Below are positions 8,030 to 9,133 of a DNA stretch of 9,133 bases, piece by piece. Positions within the stretch are counted from its first letter, which is position 1; each line of letters begins with the position of its first letter. The notes below the pieces were generated by a model, which ran no database searches, had not been told where the DNA came from, and worked only from the letters and a program-made list of their open reading frames with translations. Source of the DNA: Spirochaetales bacterium (lineage in GTDB: Bacteria; Spirochaetota; Spirochaetia; DSM-2461); assembly GCA_002748225.1 (NCBI GenBank), contig PDRU01000139.1, forward strand, positions 1-9,133. Reading direction: 5' to 3'. The position numbers were made by a program, and so were the translations under genes.

Positions 8030-8041
8030 GCTGTCTTTTTT
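8001..8041 (+). terminator. Possible intrinsic terminator at the end of fusA
   Basis: A hairpin overlaps the fusA stop. Inner stem ATTTCG/CGAAAT (8007-8012 with 8016-8021), a three-base loop, and outer pairing TCAG/CTGA (8001-8004 with 8026-8029), followed after six bases by six T residues (8036-8041). The internal loop and the gap before the T run make it weak. Confidence 0.35.
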
Positions 8042-8043
8042 AT

Positions 8044-8072
8044 TTGACGGTTCGCTCCGGCTGCCTTAGGAT
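8044..8072 (+). promoter_or_regulatory. Sigma-70-type promoter for the EF-G-like gene
   Basis: TTGACG (8044-8049, five of six), exactly 17 bp of spacer, and TAGGAT (8067-8072, four of six). The predicted start near A8079 leaves a leader of about 50 nt. This is the best -35/spacer/-10 combination in the window and implies that the EF-G-like gene is transcribed independently of fusA. Confidence 0.6.
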
Positions 8073-8082
8073 AGCGTAAATC

Positions 8083-8097
8083 CCGGTGAAAAACCGG
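8083..8097 (+). promoter_or_regulatory. Small leader hairpin before the EF-G-like gene
   Basis: CCGGT (8083-8087) and ACCGG (8093-8097) pair perfectly around a GAAAA loop at the very start of the predicted leader. No T run follows, so it is not a terminator. It ends 19 nt before the Shine-Dalgarno AGGAGG (8117-8122). A role in transcript stability or translation is possible; chance occurrence of a 5-bp stem is also plausible. Confidence 0.35.
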
Positions 8098-8129
8098 TTA
8101 GAAAAATTGTCTATACAGGAGGATCTATC

Positions 8130-9133
8130 ATGGCCATATCCATGAACGCCATCCGTAACGTCGCAGTGTGCGGACACGGAGGCACAGGCAAAACAACATT
8201 AACAGAACAGATGCTTTTCCGGGCAGGCGTTATTCCCAAGGCGGAAAGCGTTGATTCCGGCCGAACCCAGAGCGATTATCTGGAAGACGAAATAAAACAC
8301 AAATTTTCCATTCATACCAGCTTAACCAAACTTCCCTGGAAGGATGCTAAGATAAACATCCTGGACACCCCCGGTTCCGCTGATTTTATTGGAGAGGTTG
8401 TCTCTTCATTCCGCGCCGCAGAAACCGCTGTTATGGTAATCAGTGCTCCCGCGGGTATTCAGATTGAAACTGTCAAACTCTGGCGCCGCCTGGACAACAG
8501 AAATCTGCCGCGGCTTGTTTTTATTAACAAAATGGATCAGGACCGGGCCAGTTTTCAGAAATCTCTGGAAGAAGTCCGCGAAGCTTTCAAGGTAACAGCC
8601 GTTCCCCTGAACCTGCCTCTGGGGGAAGGCGGATCGCATGAAGGAATTGTTGACATCCTTCACATGAAAGCCGTTACAGCAGGCGGCAAGGACGCTGAAA
8701 TACCGGCCGACATGACTGACGAGGTAAACAAATGGCGCCAGCAGCTGGTAGAAATGGCCGCTGAAGGCGATGACGAACTGACTGAAAAGTTTTTTGAAAA
8801 CGATACCCTGGAAGGTCCGGATATTATAAAAGGCCTGCAGGAAGGCATGGCCGGCAATACCTTTGTGCCTGTTCTCTGCGGTTCGGCAGAAGCGGGAACC
8901 GGTATTTCCGACCTGCTCAACATTCTGGCGGAACTCTGCCCCGCTCCCGGCCGTGAAGCCGAACCTCTGGAAGGCGGAGAAACTGTAGAATACAGCACTG
9001 AAGGAGATTTCAGCGGATTTGTATTTAAAACATCCATTGACAAATTCTCGGGTAAACTGAGTTTCCTTAAAGTGGTATCCGGTATTCTTAAACCGGGAGA
9101 AGTTTTTAATACCCGCATTGAGAAAAAGGAACG
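8130..9133 (+). CDS. EF-G-like translational GTPase, divergent paralogue, C-terminus cut by window edge
   Basis: Ribosome-associated GTPase resembling the EF-G II / FusA-like proteins; its exact role is unknown. From ATG 8130 there are 334 codons in an open frame to the window end, about half of a normal EF-G. A strong AGGAGG (8117-8122) lies 7 nt upstream. Visible: G1 GHGGTGKTT at 15-23, DTPGSADF at 79-86, NKMD at 133-136, a G5-like CGSAE at 250-254, and the start of domain II (SGFVFKTSIDKFSG, then LKVVSGILKPGE). The usual switch I RGITI is replaced by KFSIHTS after TQSDYLEDEI, a pattern seen in EF-G II relatives (SDYxxxE). S83 occupies the position of the catalytic histidine, H83 in the neighbouring fusA product. 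It follows the broken fusA by 100 bp and has its own promoter and leader. The reading frame is intact as far as seen. Confidence 0.88.
   Translation, partial: MAISMNAIRNVAVCGHGGTGKTTLTEQMLFRAGVIPKAESVDSGRTQSDYLEDEIKHKFSIHTSLTKLPWKDAKINILDTPGSADFIGEVVSSFRAAETAVMVISAPAGIQIETVKLWRRLDNRNLPRLVFINKMDQDRASFQKSLEEVREAFKVTAVPLNLPLGEGGSHEGIVDILHMKAVTAGGKDAEIPADMTDEVNKWRQQLVEMAAEGDDELTEKFFENDTLEGPDIIKGLQEGMAGNTFVPVLCGSAEAGTGISDLLNILAELCPAPGREAEPLEGGETVEYSTEGDFSGFVFKTSIDKFSGKLSFLKVVSGILKPGEVFNTRIEKKE

Overview
This window looks like a chromosomal housekeeping region of a bacterium of moderate GC content, most likely a spirochaete. That is an inference from protein character. The first elongation factor G reads like the spirochaetal second EF-G (the spdEFG2 group), it sits beside a divergent EF-G-like GTPase, and the poly(A) polymerase has the N-terminal lead-in I associate with spirochaetal PcnB. 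There are no tRNAs, rRNAs, insertion sequences, CRISPR arrays or phage genes.

Layout. Positions 1 to about 6096 are read from the minus strand, in transcription order: ypfJ-type zinc metallopeptidase, ruvB, queA, then after a 150-bp gap with its own promoter pcnB, then an M3-family oligoendopeptidase that runs off the left edge. From about 6220 the plus strand carries a fusA-like EF-G gene, a possible terminator, a well-formed promoter, and an EF-G-like GTPase that runs off the right edge. The 123 bp between ypfJ and fusA are a divergent promoter region.

The main surprise is that two conserved genes are broken while their neighbours are intact. queA is in three reading-frame pieces. It lacks the conserved segment that normally holds AAPTAGLHF, carries a GC-rich 66-bp-period repeat array, and loses a few more residues just before its C-terminal block. 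fusA is also in three pieces, with most of the G' subdomain and the end of domain II missing. All four junctions are internal losses that change frame, not single-base slips. Either these genes are recent pseudogenes in an eroding genome, or the sequence carries clustered deletion artefacts; the reads would decide.

Functionally the intact genes cover Holliday-junction migration (RuvB), RNA 3' tailing (PcnB), peptide turnover (M3 peptidase) and a membrane-anchored zinc peptidase. The broken ones would have served tRNA queuosine synthesis (QueA) and translocation or ribosome recycling (EF-G). Secondary points are nearly leaderless starts predicted for pcnB and perhaps ypfJ, and an EF-G-like GTPase with serine in place of the catalytic G3 histidine. 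I found no clear novel defence or mobile system.
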